This document shows positions 10,458-21,197 of a stretch of DNA of 64,000 bases, one piece after another (the first letter of the stretch is position 1; each line of letters starts with the position of its first letter). This DNA comes from Phoma sp. XZ068. Lineage: Eukaryota; Ascomycota; Dothideomycetes; Pleosporales; Didymellaceae. The notes below the pieces were generated by a model. That model was not told where the DNA came from and did not search any database. It was given only the letters and a program-made list of their open reading frames with translations. The position numbers were made by a program, and so were the translations under genes. The stretch spans positions 372,001 through 436,000 of the forward strand of contig RBKR01000020.1 of the NCBI GenBank assembly GCA_004835665.1, in the 5' to 3' direction.

Positions 10458-12794
10458 ATGGTGGCTTTTAGCGCAGGTGCGCTCCTCTTAGCGCTCCGCG
10501 TCCTCATCACCGCCTCTCCTTCCACAGCAGCTCCTGTCGCGGCACCAGCACCACAGGCACCGCAGGTCGCTGCCTCTGGGTACTGGTTCGCTGATATCAA
10601 GCGTCAGGGTGTTGCGCCTTTCAACGCCAACAAAGATGCCTACAAGGTCTTCCGTAACGTGAAGGACTATGGTGCCAAGGGTGACGGCACCACCGACGAC
10701 ACTGAGGCCATCAACAAGGCCGTCGCTGATGGCAGCCGCTGCGGTGAGGGTTGCGACTCTTCAACTACCACTCCTGCCATTGTCTATTTCCCTGCTGGTA
10801 CTTACGCTGTGTCGGCGCCTGTGATTCAGTACTACTACACTCAGTTCGTCGGTGACATCAACAACCTCCCCATCATCAAGGCTACTGCGGCCTTCGAGGG
10901 TATGGCTGTCATCGATGCAGATCCCTATATTCCAGGTGGAGACGGTGCGAACTGGTACACCAACCAGAATAACTTCTACCGTCAAGTCCGTAACTTCGTC
11001 ATCGACATCTCTGCCGCCAAAGCCACTGCTGGTATCCACTGGCAAGTTTCCCAGGCTACCTCTCTTCAGAACATCCGCTTTGAGATGGCAAAGGGCGAGG
11101 CCGGTAAGGACCAGAAGGGTATCTTCCAGGACAACGGCTCTGGTGGTTTCATGACTGACCTTACCTTCAACGGTGGTGGTATCGGTGCTTTCCTTGGATC
11201 TCAGCAGTTCACTACCCGCAACATGACCTTCAACAACTGCGGCACTGCCATCTACATGAACTGGAACTGGCTCTGGACCATGAAGAGCATCTTCATCAAC
11301 GACTGCAAGGTCGGTCTCGACATGGCCAACAGCCCCTCGAACCAGACCGTCGGCTCTGTCCTTATGCTCGACAGCAAGCTTGTCAACACTCCCATTGGTG
11401 TCAACACTTCTTTTACCCAGGACAGCATCCCCACCACTGGTGGCACCCTCATCCTCGAGAACGTTGACTTCACTGGCTGTGAGTCAGCTGTTGTTGGCGC
11501 TGCCGGCGACGTCCTCGTTAAGGGCGGCAGTAAGGTCGAGGCCTGGGCTCAGGGTAACGCTATGGCTGCTGGCTCAGCTCAAGGTCGCGTCCAGGGTGAC
11601 ATCAACAACGGTCCCCAGAAGCCTGCGGTTCTCCAAGGCGACAACGGCTGGTTTGAGCGTAGCAAGCCCCAGTACGGCGAAGTCGATGTCTCCAAGTTCG
11701 TCAGCCTCAAGTCGAAGGGTGCCAAGGGCGATGGTGCCACCGATGACACCGCCGCGATCCAGGCTGCCATCGATGGTCTCCAGGACGGCGAGATTCTTTA
11801 CGTCGACCACGGTGCATACCTCATCACCAAGACTGTTGTCATCCCCGCCGAGAAGAACGTCAAGATTCAGGGTGAGGTTTACCCTATGTTCTTCATCACT
11901 GGCGAATTCTTCAGCAACATGAACGACCCCAAGCCCGGTTTCCAGGTCGGCGCAAAGTCCGGTGACAAGGGCACTTTCGAGATGAACGACGCTATCATTG
12001 GTACCCAGGGTCCTGCTCCCGGCGGTATCTTGATGGAGTGGAACATCAACGCCGAGGCTGGCAAGGCTGGTCTCTGGGACGTTCACTTCCGTGTCGGTGG
12101 CTACGAAGGCACCAAGCTCCAGTCTTCCAACTGCGCAAAGAACCCCAACGCCACGCACGACGCGAACCCTGCATGCATCGGTTCCTTCATGCAGCTCCAC
12201 ATCACGAAGTCATCCAGCGGTTACTTCGAGAACGTCTGGCTGTGGACCGCTGACCACGAGCTCGACCAGGCCGATCACGGTCAGATCGATATCTATAACG
12301 GTCGTGGTATGATCGTCGAGTCTCAGGGTCCTGTCTGGCTTGTCGGCACTGCCTCTGAGCACTCCCAAATGTCCCAGTACCACTTCCAGGGTGCAAAGGA
12401 CATCTGGTACGGCGCGATTCAGACCGAGACTCCCTACTACCAGCCCAACCCCAAGGCCGATGTTCCCTTCACTAAGAATGACAAGTACTTTGACCCCGAC
12501 TTCTCCGAGGGTCTTACATCTGCCTGGGCCGTCCGTGTCATTGACAGCTCCAGCATCTGGAACTACGGCGCGGGTACCTACTCCTTCTTCAGCAACTACG
12601 ATCAGGTCTGCGTCTCTGGCCAGGACTGCCAGGAACACATCAACGAGATCACAAACTCGACCAATGTCAATTGGTTTGGACTGTCGTCAAAGGCCTCCGT
12701 CAACATGATCAGTTCCAACGGCAAGGGCCTTGTTAAGGATGCTGACAACCGCAGCAACTTCTGCGCTACACTTGCAATCTTTGCGCAGCCGTAG
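10458..12794 (+). CDS. Secreted glucan 1,3-beta-glucosidase, glycoside hydrolase family 55
   Basis: A single uninterrupted exon of 778 residues. The N-terminus has a hydrophobic signal segment (GALLLALRVLITASPSTAA), then an Ala/Pro-rich linker and the mature start GYWFADIKRQG. It carries the duplicated GH55 architecture: two right-handed beta-helix repeats, each opened by a pectate-lyase-like motif. The first is VKDYGAKGDGTTDDTEAIN (about residues 68-86); the second is LKSKGAKGDGATDDTAAIQ (about 417-435). Between and after them are the family's FQDNGSGGFM, NWNWLWTMKSI, GAPGGI-like (PAPGGILMEWN) and SGYFENVWLWTADHELD segments. Family role: exo-acting hydrolysis of beta-1,3-glucan (laminarin, fungal wall or callose). 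Codon use is strongly biased to C/G third positions, which suggests high expression. It is closest in plan to Cochliobolus EXG1-type enzymes. Confidence 0.95.
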   Translation: MVAFSAGALLLALRVLITASPSTAAPVAAPAPQAPQVAASGYWFADIKRQGVAPFNANKDAYKVFRNVKDYGAKGDGTTDDTEAINKAVADGSRCGEGCDSSTTTPAIVYFPAGTYAVSAPVIQYYYTQFVGDINNLPIIKATAAFEGMAVIDADPYIPGGDGANWYTNQNNFYRQVRNFVIDISAAKATAGIHWQVSQATSLQNIRFEMAKGEAGKDQKGIFQDNGSGGFMTDLTFNGGGIGAFLGSQQFTTRNMTFNNCGTAIYMNWNWLWTMKSIFINDCKVGLDMANSPSNQTVGSVLMLDSKLVNTPIGVNTSFTQDSIPTTGGTLILENVDFTGCESAVVGAAGDVLVKGGSKVEAWAQGNAMAAGSAQGRVQGDINNGPQKPAVLQGDNGWFERSKPQYGEVDVSKFVSLKSKGAKGDGATDDTAAIQAAIDGLQDGEILYVDHGAYLITKTVVIPAEKNVKIQGEVYPMFFITGEFFSNMNDPKPGFQVGAKSGDKGTFEMNDAIIGTQGPAPGGILMEWNINAEAGKAGLWDVHFRVGGYEGTKLQSSNCAKNPNATHDANPACIGSFMQLHITKSSSGYFENVWLWTADHELDQADHGQIDIYNGRGMIVESQGPVWLVGTASEHSQMSQYHFQGAKDIWYGAIQTETPYYQPNPKADVPFTKNDKYFDPDFSEGLTSAWAVRVIDSSSIWNYGAGTYSFFSNYDQVCVSGQDCQEHINEITNSTNVNWFGLSSKASVNMISSNGKGLVKDADNRSNFCATLAIFAQP

Positions 12795-13198
12795 GTTGAG
12801 GTTGGATTCGATGTTTGAGTAGTTTTTCAGTTCTTTCCCATTATCATGGGCCTTCTTTGAGCATAGATGTCTTGATCTGTGTACTTTTATCACTCCCTGA
12901 GTGCGATAGACTGGCACGATAGCGATGGATAGCCGAGCATATCTTATACCCTGGGCTGGCGTTTGGTTTTAGCATATATATAGATGATCTGAATTGATCT
13001 GAGTTCTGAACACAAGTATGTTCCCTTCACTTGACGCATCGATTTGGTGGTGACGTGAGCCTCGTCCGCCAGTGAGGAGGGAAGGTTGACGCGAAGCCGT
13101 GCGCGAAAACTTCCCCGCTAAAGCTTACAACTCGAAGTCTCCAAAAAATATACCTGAGCTCACCGTCCCTCACACCACACATCCCTACACATCTGAAC
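12795..13198. other. Intergenic, 404 bp
   Basis: 3' region of the glucanase and promoter of the PUS7 gene. AT-rich stretch GCATATATATAG near 12973. No gene seen. Confidence 0.55.
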
Positions 13199-15634
13199 AT
13201 GTCAGATGACCGCGAAAACGATGCGCGACCCGCAAAGCGTGCGCGCCTAGACGAAAGCGCCGCACACACACCCTCTACTGCCGCTACACCGCAAGCCACG
13301 CCTGGCTCCGCTCTCAATGCGCCCTCGCAGATTGAGACCGACTTCGACCGCGAAGTTCGTGCAGGAATCACAGAGTACATTTGCCCCGACAACCTGGGCT
13401 TCACTGGCGTGTTGAAGCAGAGGTACACGGACTTTCTGGTCAACGAGATTGGACTCGATGGACAGGTACTGCACTTGAAGAGCACGCACGTCGAGAAGAA
13501 GAAGAAGGATGTAAAGGCTGAGGCACCGGTGGCGGTTGAGGAGGTGAAGCCGGAGGAAAAGATTGAGCTTAGGGAGGAGAACGGCGCAATTGCTGTGCCA
13601 GTCGCCCCGAAGGAGGCTGAGAAGCCAGTTGAAGCTGCGCCAGCAGCCAAGACAGAGGGGACAAACGATGGGGAGGAGACCTTTTCGATTGCTGCGGTAC
13701 CGAAGAAAGAAGTCAAGGAAGACGTATGCTTGCCCAAAACTTGAGCCTAGTGCTGTACTGACACTCGACAGCTGTCCGAAGAAGATACCAAATTGCTCCA
13801 CTCGATCTTTGGCGAAGACATCACCAAACAGATCATAGCGCTTGTACAGAGCATACGGAATCGCGAAGAAGCGAAGGCGAGAACCTTCAAAGCTGTTACC
13901 TCCGCACCCATACTCGACAAGGAGACTCGCACCAACGCACACAAATCGCTGCGTCGCCTATTCCCAAATCTTCTTGAAACGTCCATGGAGAACGACCAAT
14001 CGATACGAATCAAGGCCAACCCTCCAGCTGAGCGTAAAAGCAAAGGTGGAAGGACGGACAAAGCCAACGGAGACCATGCCAAGCACAGAGGCGGCCAGCT
14101 GGGCTGGGAAGAGTTAGGTGGAGAGTACCTGCACTTCTCCCTCTACAAGGAGAACAAGGACACAATGGAAGTTGTTGGATTCCTTGGGAGCAAACTCAAC
14201 AGCGGCGCGAAAGCGTTCGCTTTTGCTGGCACCAAGGACAGGCGTGCTTGCACTGTTCAGCGTCTTTGCGTGAAGCGCCAGACGGCTGAGCGCATTGCGG
14301 GATTCAACAGGTCGCTGTTCAATGCTGCGGTTGGTGACTTCGAGTACCGCCAAAACGACTTGAAGCTAGGTGATTTGATGGGCAACGAGTTCACGATCAC
14401 ACTCCGTGATTGCAAGTTTCAGAACGAGGAGGGCATGAACGCTATTCAAAGACAGGTGTTTGCGAACGATGTGGTGGGTAAAGCCATCAACGACTTCTCC
14501 GAGAAAGGCTTCATCAACTACTACGGCCTCCAACGCTTCGGGTCGTTTGCAGCCAGCACAGATCAGGTCGGTCGCAAGATGCTGCAAGATGACCTGAGTG
14601 GCGCTGTCGAGGACCTTCTCAACTACAGCGAGGTAGCACTCGCAGCAGCAGAAGGCACAAGCGACTCCAGCATCCTCGTATCTCAAGATGACCGCAACCG
14701 CGCCAAAGCTCTCCATATCTGGAGGACCGAGGGCAAGGGCCCTGCTGCTTTGGAACTGCTCCCCCGCAAGTTCACCGCCGAACGAAATATCATTCAGCAC
14801 CTCAGCTCCCGCAACAGCAAGTCTGGGCGCCATGACCGCAAAACGGACTGGCAGGGCGCACTGATGACCATCCCCCGCACCCTGCGCCTTATGTACGTCC
14901 ACGCCTACCAGTCACTCGTGTGGAACGTGGTAGCAGGAAAGCGCTGGGCCACACACGGTGACAAGGTAGTCGAAGGCGACCTCGTCCTTGTCAACGAACA
15001 CCTCGACAAGACTGGCAACAGTGCAGCCACAGCCAACACTACTATCGACCAAGACGGCGAATTCATCATCAACCCCTCCGGCACCGAAAATGCAAATGCC
15101 GTCGCCGAAGACTTTGAGCGCGCCCGTGCCCTCACCAAGGCTGAAGCTGAAAGCGGCCAGTACACCGTCTACGATGTTGTACTGCCGCAGCCTGGCTTCG
15201 ACGTCGAGTACCCCAAGAACTCGATCGGTGAGTTCTACAAGGAGTTCATGGGCAGTGAGCGGGGAGGTGGTTTAGATCCGCACAACATGCGCCGATCCTG
15301 GCGAGAAGTCAGCTTGAGCGGCGGGTACAGGAAGTTCTTGGCCAAGCCGCTGAGTCCGCTTGGCTTCGAGGTCCACAGCTACACGAAAGAGGACCAGCAG
15401 TTTGTAGAGACGGATCTGGACAAGATCAAGAAGGCCCGTGGCGGTGCGAAGGAGGGCGAGAGGCAGGGTGGGGATGTGACCATGGAGGAGGGCGAGGAAG
15501 AGAGCGAGAAGAAGATTGCGGTTGTGGTCAAGCTGCAGTTGGGCAGCAGCCAGTATGCCACCATGGCGCTGAGGGAGCTGATGAAGGCTGGTGGTGTCAA
15601 GGCGTACAAGCCTGAGTTCATGGGTGGCCGATAG
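13199..15634 (+). CDS. PUS7: Multisubstrate tRNA/RNA pseudouridine synthase Pus7 (TruD family)
   Basis: Two exons, 13199-13723 and 13772-15634, with a 48-bp GTATGC...CAG intron in phase 0; about 795 residues. The N-terminus is lysine-rich with a nuclear-signal-like RPAKRARLDE. The TruD/Pus7 motifs are clear: FAFAGTKDRRACTVQRLCVKR, where D331 is the expected catalytic aspartate, then LGDLMGNEFTITLRD, KGFINYYGLQRFGS, YQSLVWNVVAGKR and LPQPGFDVEYP near the C-terminus. Family role: conversion of uridine to pseudouridine at position 13 of tRNAs, position 35 of pre-tRNA-Tyr, U2 snRNA and some mRNAs. An acidic/Lys-rich insert (residues about 95-175) separates the N-terminal part from the catalytic domain. 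Fungal Pus7 proteins commonly carry such inserts. Confidence 0.94.
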
Positions 15635-16040
15635 GCAAGGCCGTGCCTTCGAAATGAAATGCAACCTGATGAGTTGCTTTAGCTGCGAGATACGTCAACG
15701 ATTGCCGTGAATCCATGTACACCCTACTTCTACTAAGCACAACGACCAGCCTTTTCCCCAAGCAATATTCGACCTCAATTCAAAGAGTGGGTTCTGTAGG
15801 TTATGCATCAATCAATCTGACAACGGAGGGCGGTCACATCAAGTATTTTAACTCGCGCTTCTACTCGACCATTGGAGGTGTTTTGAAGCTGTTCATGGGT
15901 TTTACCACGGGCGTCACCAACGACACATTGATAATGAGTGATTCAATGTTTGATTATAAGCTATCCTAATTTGGTATTGATACGAGAAGCGAAGGCTAGA
16001 ATATGTACGAGAACCACAATCAAGAAGCTCATACGTCCAC
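15635..16040. other. Intergenic, 406 bp between converging genes
   Basis: Shared 3' region of PUS7 (plus strand) and the cutinase (minus strand), so it should hold both terminators. A short open frame at 15715-15969 has no supporting features. Confidence 0.55.
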
Positions 16041-16789
16041 CTAGGCAAGTTGCTGCTGGATGTACTCAGCACCGAGGTTCTGTGTAGGTGTATCGCGACC
16101 GTACTGAAGATGCTGAGCATTAATACCCTGACCATTCTTTGTGTCACAGACACCATCACCCTGTAGTTTCTTGTCAGTATGTTATCCTCGATACCAGCCT
16201 TGCTCCACAAAAGTAAAAAAGCGCTTACGAGAATGCACACGTCGAGGGTCTTGGATACCCAGTTGTCAGGAATGCCACCACCAAGCCCTGCAGACAGTCC
16301 ATCAACGTCGCGTGTAGTAATGCCGTTGTTGTTGTCCACATTGCATTCCAAACCAGACTTATGCGCTGGGTTGCCAATCAGGAAGACACCTTTTACGGCG
16401 TCGAAGTTCGCGCCTGTGAGTTTGGACATGGCATTAACAGTAGCCTGAGCGCCCTGGGAGTATCCTTCAAGGATAAAGCACTCGTCAGGGTTGGTCTTCA
16501 GAGTGCTGGTAATCTTGTTGACAATATCTGTGGTGCCGGCCGCTGAGTTCTGGCTGTTGCCGGCCGGGTAGACAGTGTCGTAGGTCTTGCCCCCATCGAG
16601 GGCACCGGTGACGCGCGAGTTCATTGTCCTGAAGCCCATGGATGGGCCTTGGGCCTCGCCAGTACCGCGGGTATTAATAATAGTATATGAAGGGCAGGAA
16701 GCGGATTCAGCGCGCTTAACTTCCTTCACAGGAGCAGCAAATGATGCCGCAAGGAGGGGAACGACGGAAAGGAGGGTGGAGGCGTGCAT
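16041..16789 (-). CDS. Secreted cutinase-family serine esterase (CE5)
   Basis: Two exons, 16789-16229 and 16160-16041, separated by a 68-bp GTAAGC...CAG intron in phase 0; 226 residues. The N-terminal signal peptide (LLSVVPLLAASFAAP) is followed by a KR dibasic site near residue 25. The alpha/beta-hydrolase core carries the nucleophile motif GYSQG with Ser111. The second exon supplies the charge relay in the family's order: D189 in GDGVC and H204 in NAQHLQYG. TIINTRGTGEAQGPS fits the cutinase oxyanion region. Several cysteines (32, 104, 149, 185, 192) fit the conserved disulfides. Known role of the family: hydrolysis of cutin or short-chain esters outside the cell. It could also act as an acetylxylan esterase, and the sequence does not decide this. 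The intron must be removed for the Asp and His to be included. Confidence 0.92.
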
Positions 16790-18152
16790 TGTGTATGAAA
16801 GGCGTCAAGCGAAAGTTGAATGCGTGATTTAGATATTGTCGAAGGAACCGCTGAGATTGATAGTAATGCGATTGCTTATCCTTATACTTCTGTAGACAAA
16901 ATGTCATAGATGGTATCGAGTAAAAAGGCCGACTATCACAATCAATGCCAGTCGACTAGGCCAGTGATCAACCACAGAGCCTGCTCCACTGACTGTTCTC
17001 TAACCAAACAAATCTATATGTACATTACCACAGTATCACCTGTTACCGTGATCGATACCCCTTAATCACGGTACTCATCCCAACTAGGTGACATCATGCT
17101 TGAAGAGGTCTACACCTATCCAATGGCTTCTCTGTTTGTCGTCCATGCGGGGAAATGATGACATGAATCGGGAGTTCTGACACTCCCTGTGCTGTGTCCG
17201 TGCATCAAACCCTGGCACTGCTCAGACCTTTTCAGAGCCTCACGCCGAGGCTGCCAGCAAACATCCACATCTAGCAAGTGTGCCGGTCTACAGTAGAAAA
17301 TATTGCGGCATGAGAGCTGTTGCGGGGTGTGCAATTAATCACGGCGTCCGTCCATGTTAAGACCTGCAAGTGCAGAGTCGTATAGTTGTTAGTGAAGTCA
17401 TGACTGGAAGTTCATACATGCAGATGTCGAATGCGATCAGCAGGTTCGGCAGGCAGTTGCCGAAACGGTGCGGTCTTGAGCCTCGGCAACCTAAATCTCG
17501 TACCAAACGAACGACGTGAACATCCAATAGCAAACCCGAGCCCACATAAGTGTCGATCCATACGACGCAGTTTCGACATAGAGTTTTGATAATGAGGCTG
17601 ATCGGGAAAGGACCGATCCGGCAGGTTTTTTCCGCAACCGATACGCTTCAGGTGCACCTAGATAGGTAAGACCACGGCATGAAGCTTTGTGGACTGCGCC
17701 AGAGTAGGGCATCAAATGCACCTGCTATTTACGAGTCCAAACAAGATGATTTAAGGGCAAGGTTTCGGTAAGCACCTGCAGGCATGCTAAACATGAGAAG
17801 CCGCCACAGCATCCCCAATGCTTTTTCTTGGCTTTGGCAAACCCCCATCAGATATCTGTGAGTAACGATAGACTGGGGTGGTCTGTCATTCAAAGCTGCA
17901 CGGATACGTCATGGAAAAACAGCAGTATGGTGAGTGAAAGGGGCCCAAAATAGGCCGTATCATGACTGCGCAAGAATGGATTTCTTGGTTTCTGTTTAGA
18001 TGATATGATGCCTTCTTTCCAGTCCCACTCGAACAGACGAACATAAACGTCGTCAACAACAAGCTCTGCTGCTCGAACCATCATTTGGGCGTGGCCTTTT
18101 TCGAAATATTATTGCGTTTCGCCCTTTCTGCAGGGTAAGCGGTCGTTGCTTT
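16790..18152. other. Intergenic, 1.36 kb
   Basis: Upstream of the cutinase and downstream of the deaminase-like gene (both minus strand). Open frames are all below 82 codons and overlap on the minus strand without motifs. I see no gene, RNA or repeat. Confidence 0.55.
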
Positions 18153-19179
18153 CTAAGGAATTTCGAACAGCTCTCTGGGGAGCCTGATGTGGTCTGTCTT
18201 GTGAAACCTGTCCGACGCTTCGTAATGCGCGTTACTCTCCACTCCTGTCTTTTGCTTCATTCTTCCAATACCATAAACGTCAAATTTAGTTGCAACGTCG
18301 TTGATACTCCTACCACCACACACGGTGATAGGCAGCGCACAACCCCATCTCTCTTCTGCGGGAACATCTGCCATGTTTCGGGTCCCGCATGGTTCAAGGA
18401 CTTGAATTTCTCCGCCCAGCTTGTTCACTGTGACAAAAACGGAATTCGCACACGACCTTTTACCTCTGTTCGCCGAAAAGTATTGCAGCATAGCAATACA
18501 TTCACCCTAGTCCCATGTCAATCTTCTTGAACTCTAATTGATAAAGAGCCTGGAGGCTCCCACTTACACAAGCACCGCGCTGTCGGTGTATGTTAAGATC
18601 TGCACCTCCTTCTTGATCAGTACGAAAGACCCGCTGACACCTCGTCATACAATCTTTGACACCATCTGGAAGGTCTTTCAAAAGAGTGCTGGTCTCCATG
18701 TTCCAGATCGGACTCTTGTCCTCGCCTAGCCCTTTCAGCGACGAGCTCAGGTATACTTCTTTTCCGATAAACATGGCCGTCATGACTCCAGGCCTCTTTT
18801 TCTCTGCCACAGCCGTCCAGGCTAGCTCCATTTCCTTATATGCGTCCCTGGCCAATGCCGCGAGCTGCGTGTCCTCATTGTCAAAGACCTCTATCGCATT
18901 CTTTTTATCGAATCGGAGCCGGGAGCTAAATACATAGCCGGTACCACTTGCCTGGCCAGCCTTTTTGGCCTCGATTTTGTCTTCGGTGATTCCCAAGGGT
19001 GGTGTGCAGTACTCCACAAATTTGGCTGGCATACGCTTTTCGAGCTCATCAGTGTAGATAAGGGTATCATCGTCCCGGGTCGTTTCCCGGTCGGCGATAG
19101 AGGCGTCCTGCGCTTCAACGGAGCTGATGAGGAGCACTTTGAAAAGGGCGATGGCTAAGAAGGAAATGTTAGGCTTCAT
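18153..19179 (-). CDS. Secreted protein with deaminase-like Zn-binding pattern, function unknown
   Basis: Two exons, 19179-18568 and 18506-18153, with a 61-bp intron (GTAAGT donor, CTAG acceptor) in phase 0; 321 residues. Without splicing the first exon reads through to an early stop at 18502, so the intron is essential. The signal peptide is residues 1-23 (SFLAIALFKVLLISSVEA), followed by a possible Kex2 site (EKR, 47-49). The splice junction creates GAC-GEC, so C204 and E206 form a [HC]xE-like motif. EPC follows at 242-244 and WGC at 259-260. This C-x-E ... P-C ... C order resembles the Zn ligands and proton-shuttle Glu of the cytidine-deaminase superfamily, but the spacing of the last two Cys (15 residues) is longer than the usual PCx2-4C. 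Role unknown; secreted enzyme or effector are inferences. A TATATATA element lies about 120 bp upstream. Confidence 0.7.
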
Positions 19180-19297
19180 TGTTGCGGATGAGTGGCTTCT
19201 GATTGCGTCTAAATGCGGGTATAGTAGAGGCTGGTGGATGAAAACTTGAAAGACTGCTGAATGGAGAGATTACTACCATGTAAAACTACAAAGTCGG

Positions 19298-19307
19298 ATA
19301 TATATAC
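19298..19307 (-). promoter_or_regulatory. Probable TATA element of the deaminase-like gene
   Basis: ATATATATA about 120 bp upstream of the start codon at 19179, a usual distance for a TATA box in filamentous fungi. Based on sequence and position only. Confidence 0.4.
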
Positions 19308-20161
19308 TTATTGAAGTTTTCGTTCATGGCCTACTTACCAGCATCTCCAGGGTTAGAGGCTGGGGTGAAGACGGTTTCCGAACTCCGTTTCTGCCTATGC
19401 ACTTTTCAATCCACTGTGAGTGTCCTTTTTTTCGAGCACGAGGCGTGACTCGAGCCAATCAACAATGCATCAGAGTCTCAAGAGATACCGATGACTGGGA
19501 ATAGAATGGACACATTTTGGTCTCATACAGTGATGACCATAAGGCTTAGCGGACTTCAAGCACTTACATCTTGTACTACACTTTGTGTTATATTCTGTTA
19601 ATAGTTAATAGCCAACTAGTCGGATGCTTTGGTCGGCGATGGCGCAATCACCGCTCCACATCCTGTGCGTCCCTAGGACTTGCAGTGAATTTCTTCCTGT
19701 TCGGACGTGATTCTACTACATGAGCAAGATTCAGTTATTCGCAGATGTGCAGAGAGTGGCTGCTCGGGCACCGAAGGTGATGCTGAGTAGCCTTTTCAAA
19801 ACCCGTAGACCGGCACATGTGTGCAACATACACTTAAGGTTAGCAAGATCCCGGCATGGTTACACGACCCATAGATTCGAGAAATGTTAGATTCTCAAAT
19901 GTTGTCCCATTGTCTCCAAGCGGAATTCCGGAGCCCTGCAACGACCCTACAAACGCTTTCGCCTCTAAGTGTATAGTAATCACCGCACTAAACACAGATG
20001 ATCTAGATGCTCAAGTAATCCCCTGTGGCACAAGTCCGGTGTGAGCGCTTTGAAGTCAGATTGTGCAAGACGACTTTGATTGTGTTTATGGCAGCAATAC
20101 ACGAATATCAATTCAAACTCATCTTGTCCGTCCTTTGAATAAAGTCTAGTTCAATGGAACG

Positions 20162-20169
20162 TATAAATA
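20162..20169 (+). promoter_or_regulatory. Probable TATA box of the Lys/Gly-rich secreted protein gene
   Basis: TATAAATA about 130 bp upstream of the ATG at 20299, followed by a CT/CA-rich leader. Sequence and position only. Confidence 0.5.
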
Positions 20170-20298
20170 CGATGTCAAACACCATACTCATCACATTCAT
20201 TCCATCAAACCATTCTTTTCGCTCACCACACTTAAGGCTTAACAGGCTAGTCATTCGTTGATCGCTATTTTACTTAGCTATAGCACTACCCATTCATC

Positions 20299-20799
20299 AT
20301 GAAGTTCTCCTACGTTTTCCTACTCTCCATGAGCGCTGCGATGCAAGCAATTGCTACTGCCAATGTCGAATCGAACAGACAAGCACCATCTACCCATCTC
20401 GACGATGGTATTGGTGGTCGTTTTCGCAGGAATGCTCTTGATGCATCTGGATCTGATGTTCCAGGTTTGCTACAGGAGAAGGATATCGATTTTGAAGTCC
20501 GCAAGAGCAATGCAAGATCCAACAACAAGAGCAAGGGAAGCAATGCGGATAAAGGCAGAGGAACGGAAACTGGCGGGGGAAAAGGCAAAGGCAAAGGCAA
20601 TGGGACGGGGGACACAGCTGCAACCAAGCCTAAAGGCTGTAAGGGAATTGTCAAGAAGCCTCTAAAAGGCAAAGGCGGCGAGGCAGGCGGCAAGACAGGC
20701 GCGAAGAAGGTCAAACATGTGGCGCAGGTTTACCATGATTTCTTGACGCCGAAGCACGCAAAAGCTATCCAAACGGGCTTTGTGACTGTTAGAGGCTAG
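20299..20799 (+). CDS. Small secreted Lys/Gly-rich protein of unknown function
   Basis: A single exon of 166 residues. The N-terminus is a classical signal peptide (FSYVFLLSMSAAMQAIATA, cleavage about residue 21). The mature part is hydrophilic, with a possible Kex2 site (GRFRRN, near residue 48) and a low-complexity Lys/Gly/Asn block from about residue 70 to 135 (GGGKGKGKGNGTG, KKPLKGKGGEAGGKTGAKK). Only one Cys lies in the mature protein (CKGIV, near residue 116), so it is not a disulfide-stabilised effector. The end is more structured (AQVYHDFLTPKHAKAIQTGF). A TATA box and a pyrimidine-rich leader support real expression. I do not recognise a family. Small size and secretion make it an effector candidate by inference only. 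Its neighbour on the other side of the shared promoter is also secreted. Confidence 0.7.
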   Translation: MKFSYVFLLSMSAAMQAIATANVESNRQAPSTHLDDGIGGRFRRNALDASGSDVPGLLQEKDIDFEVRKSNARSNNKSKGSNADKGRGTETGGGKGKGKGNGTGDTAATKPKGCKGIVKKPLKGKGGEAGGKTGAKKVKHVAQVYHDFLTPKHAKAIQTGFVTVRG

Positions 20800-21197
20800 C
20801 GAGCTCTAGATTTCGAAGAGTATTGATCCTGGGATTGAGTAACTGTCTATATACCAACGAGGTTGCCTAGGGGCGATGGGGGGGGGGGGGGGTCTTCGGT
20901 CCTATCCTATTGGTTGGTTGGTCGACGGATGTAACTAGTCACTCGCTTAGCAAGGGTCTCTTCGGTGACCGAGAGCAATCAAGTATCCGTACGCCGCCAA
21001 CTGTGTCGCTCAACTTCATTGCAGTTTCGTCATTCAATGCCCATTTAATCCGTTGGCACATGTTCTACATTTCGATAGTACCGGTGATTCTACACACCAC
21101 CGTACAGCCAAAAAGCAAATAACTTTTTCTCGTCCTCTCGTTTACAAATCACTCGACAAGCACTGCTACCTTCACATCCTGTGCCTATTAGCGCACC
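20800..21197. other. Intergenic, 398 bp, with a 15-bp G homopolymer
   Basis: 3' region of the secreted-protein gene and promoter of the F-box-like gene. It contains an uninterrupted G run at about 20878-20892. No gene seen. Confidence 0.55.

Larger units (their letters stand above)
19180..20298. other. Intergenic, 1.12 kb, divergent promoter region
   Basis: It lies between two divergently read secreted-protein genes, and both sides have a TATA-like element. A 62-codon frame at 19856-20044 is the longest open frame and has no motif. No repeat seen. Confidence 0.55.

Noticed and set aside
11574..12200. 208-codon antisense frame inside the GH55 gene
   Set aside because: It is the mirror of a strongly codon-biased gene; such antisense frames are expected artefacts.
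14366..14902. 178-codon antisense frame inside PUS7
   Set aside because: Shadow of a real coding exon, no independent support.
18502..19179. Deaminase-like gene read as a single 225-residue exon
   Set aside because: The read-through version ends in intron sequence and lacks the C-terminal 118 residues; splicing at GTAAGT/CTAG restores the conserved pattern.
20878..20892. G homopolymer as a possible telomeric or quadruplex element
   Set aside because: It is a simple single run without repeated G-tracts; most likely ordinary simple sequence or an assembly-sensitive run.
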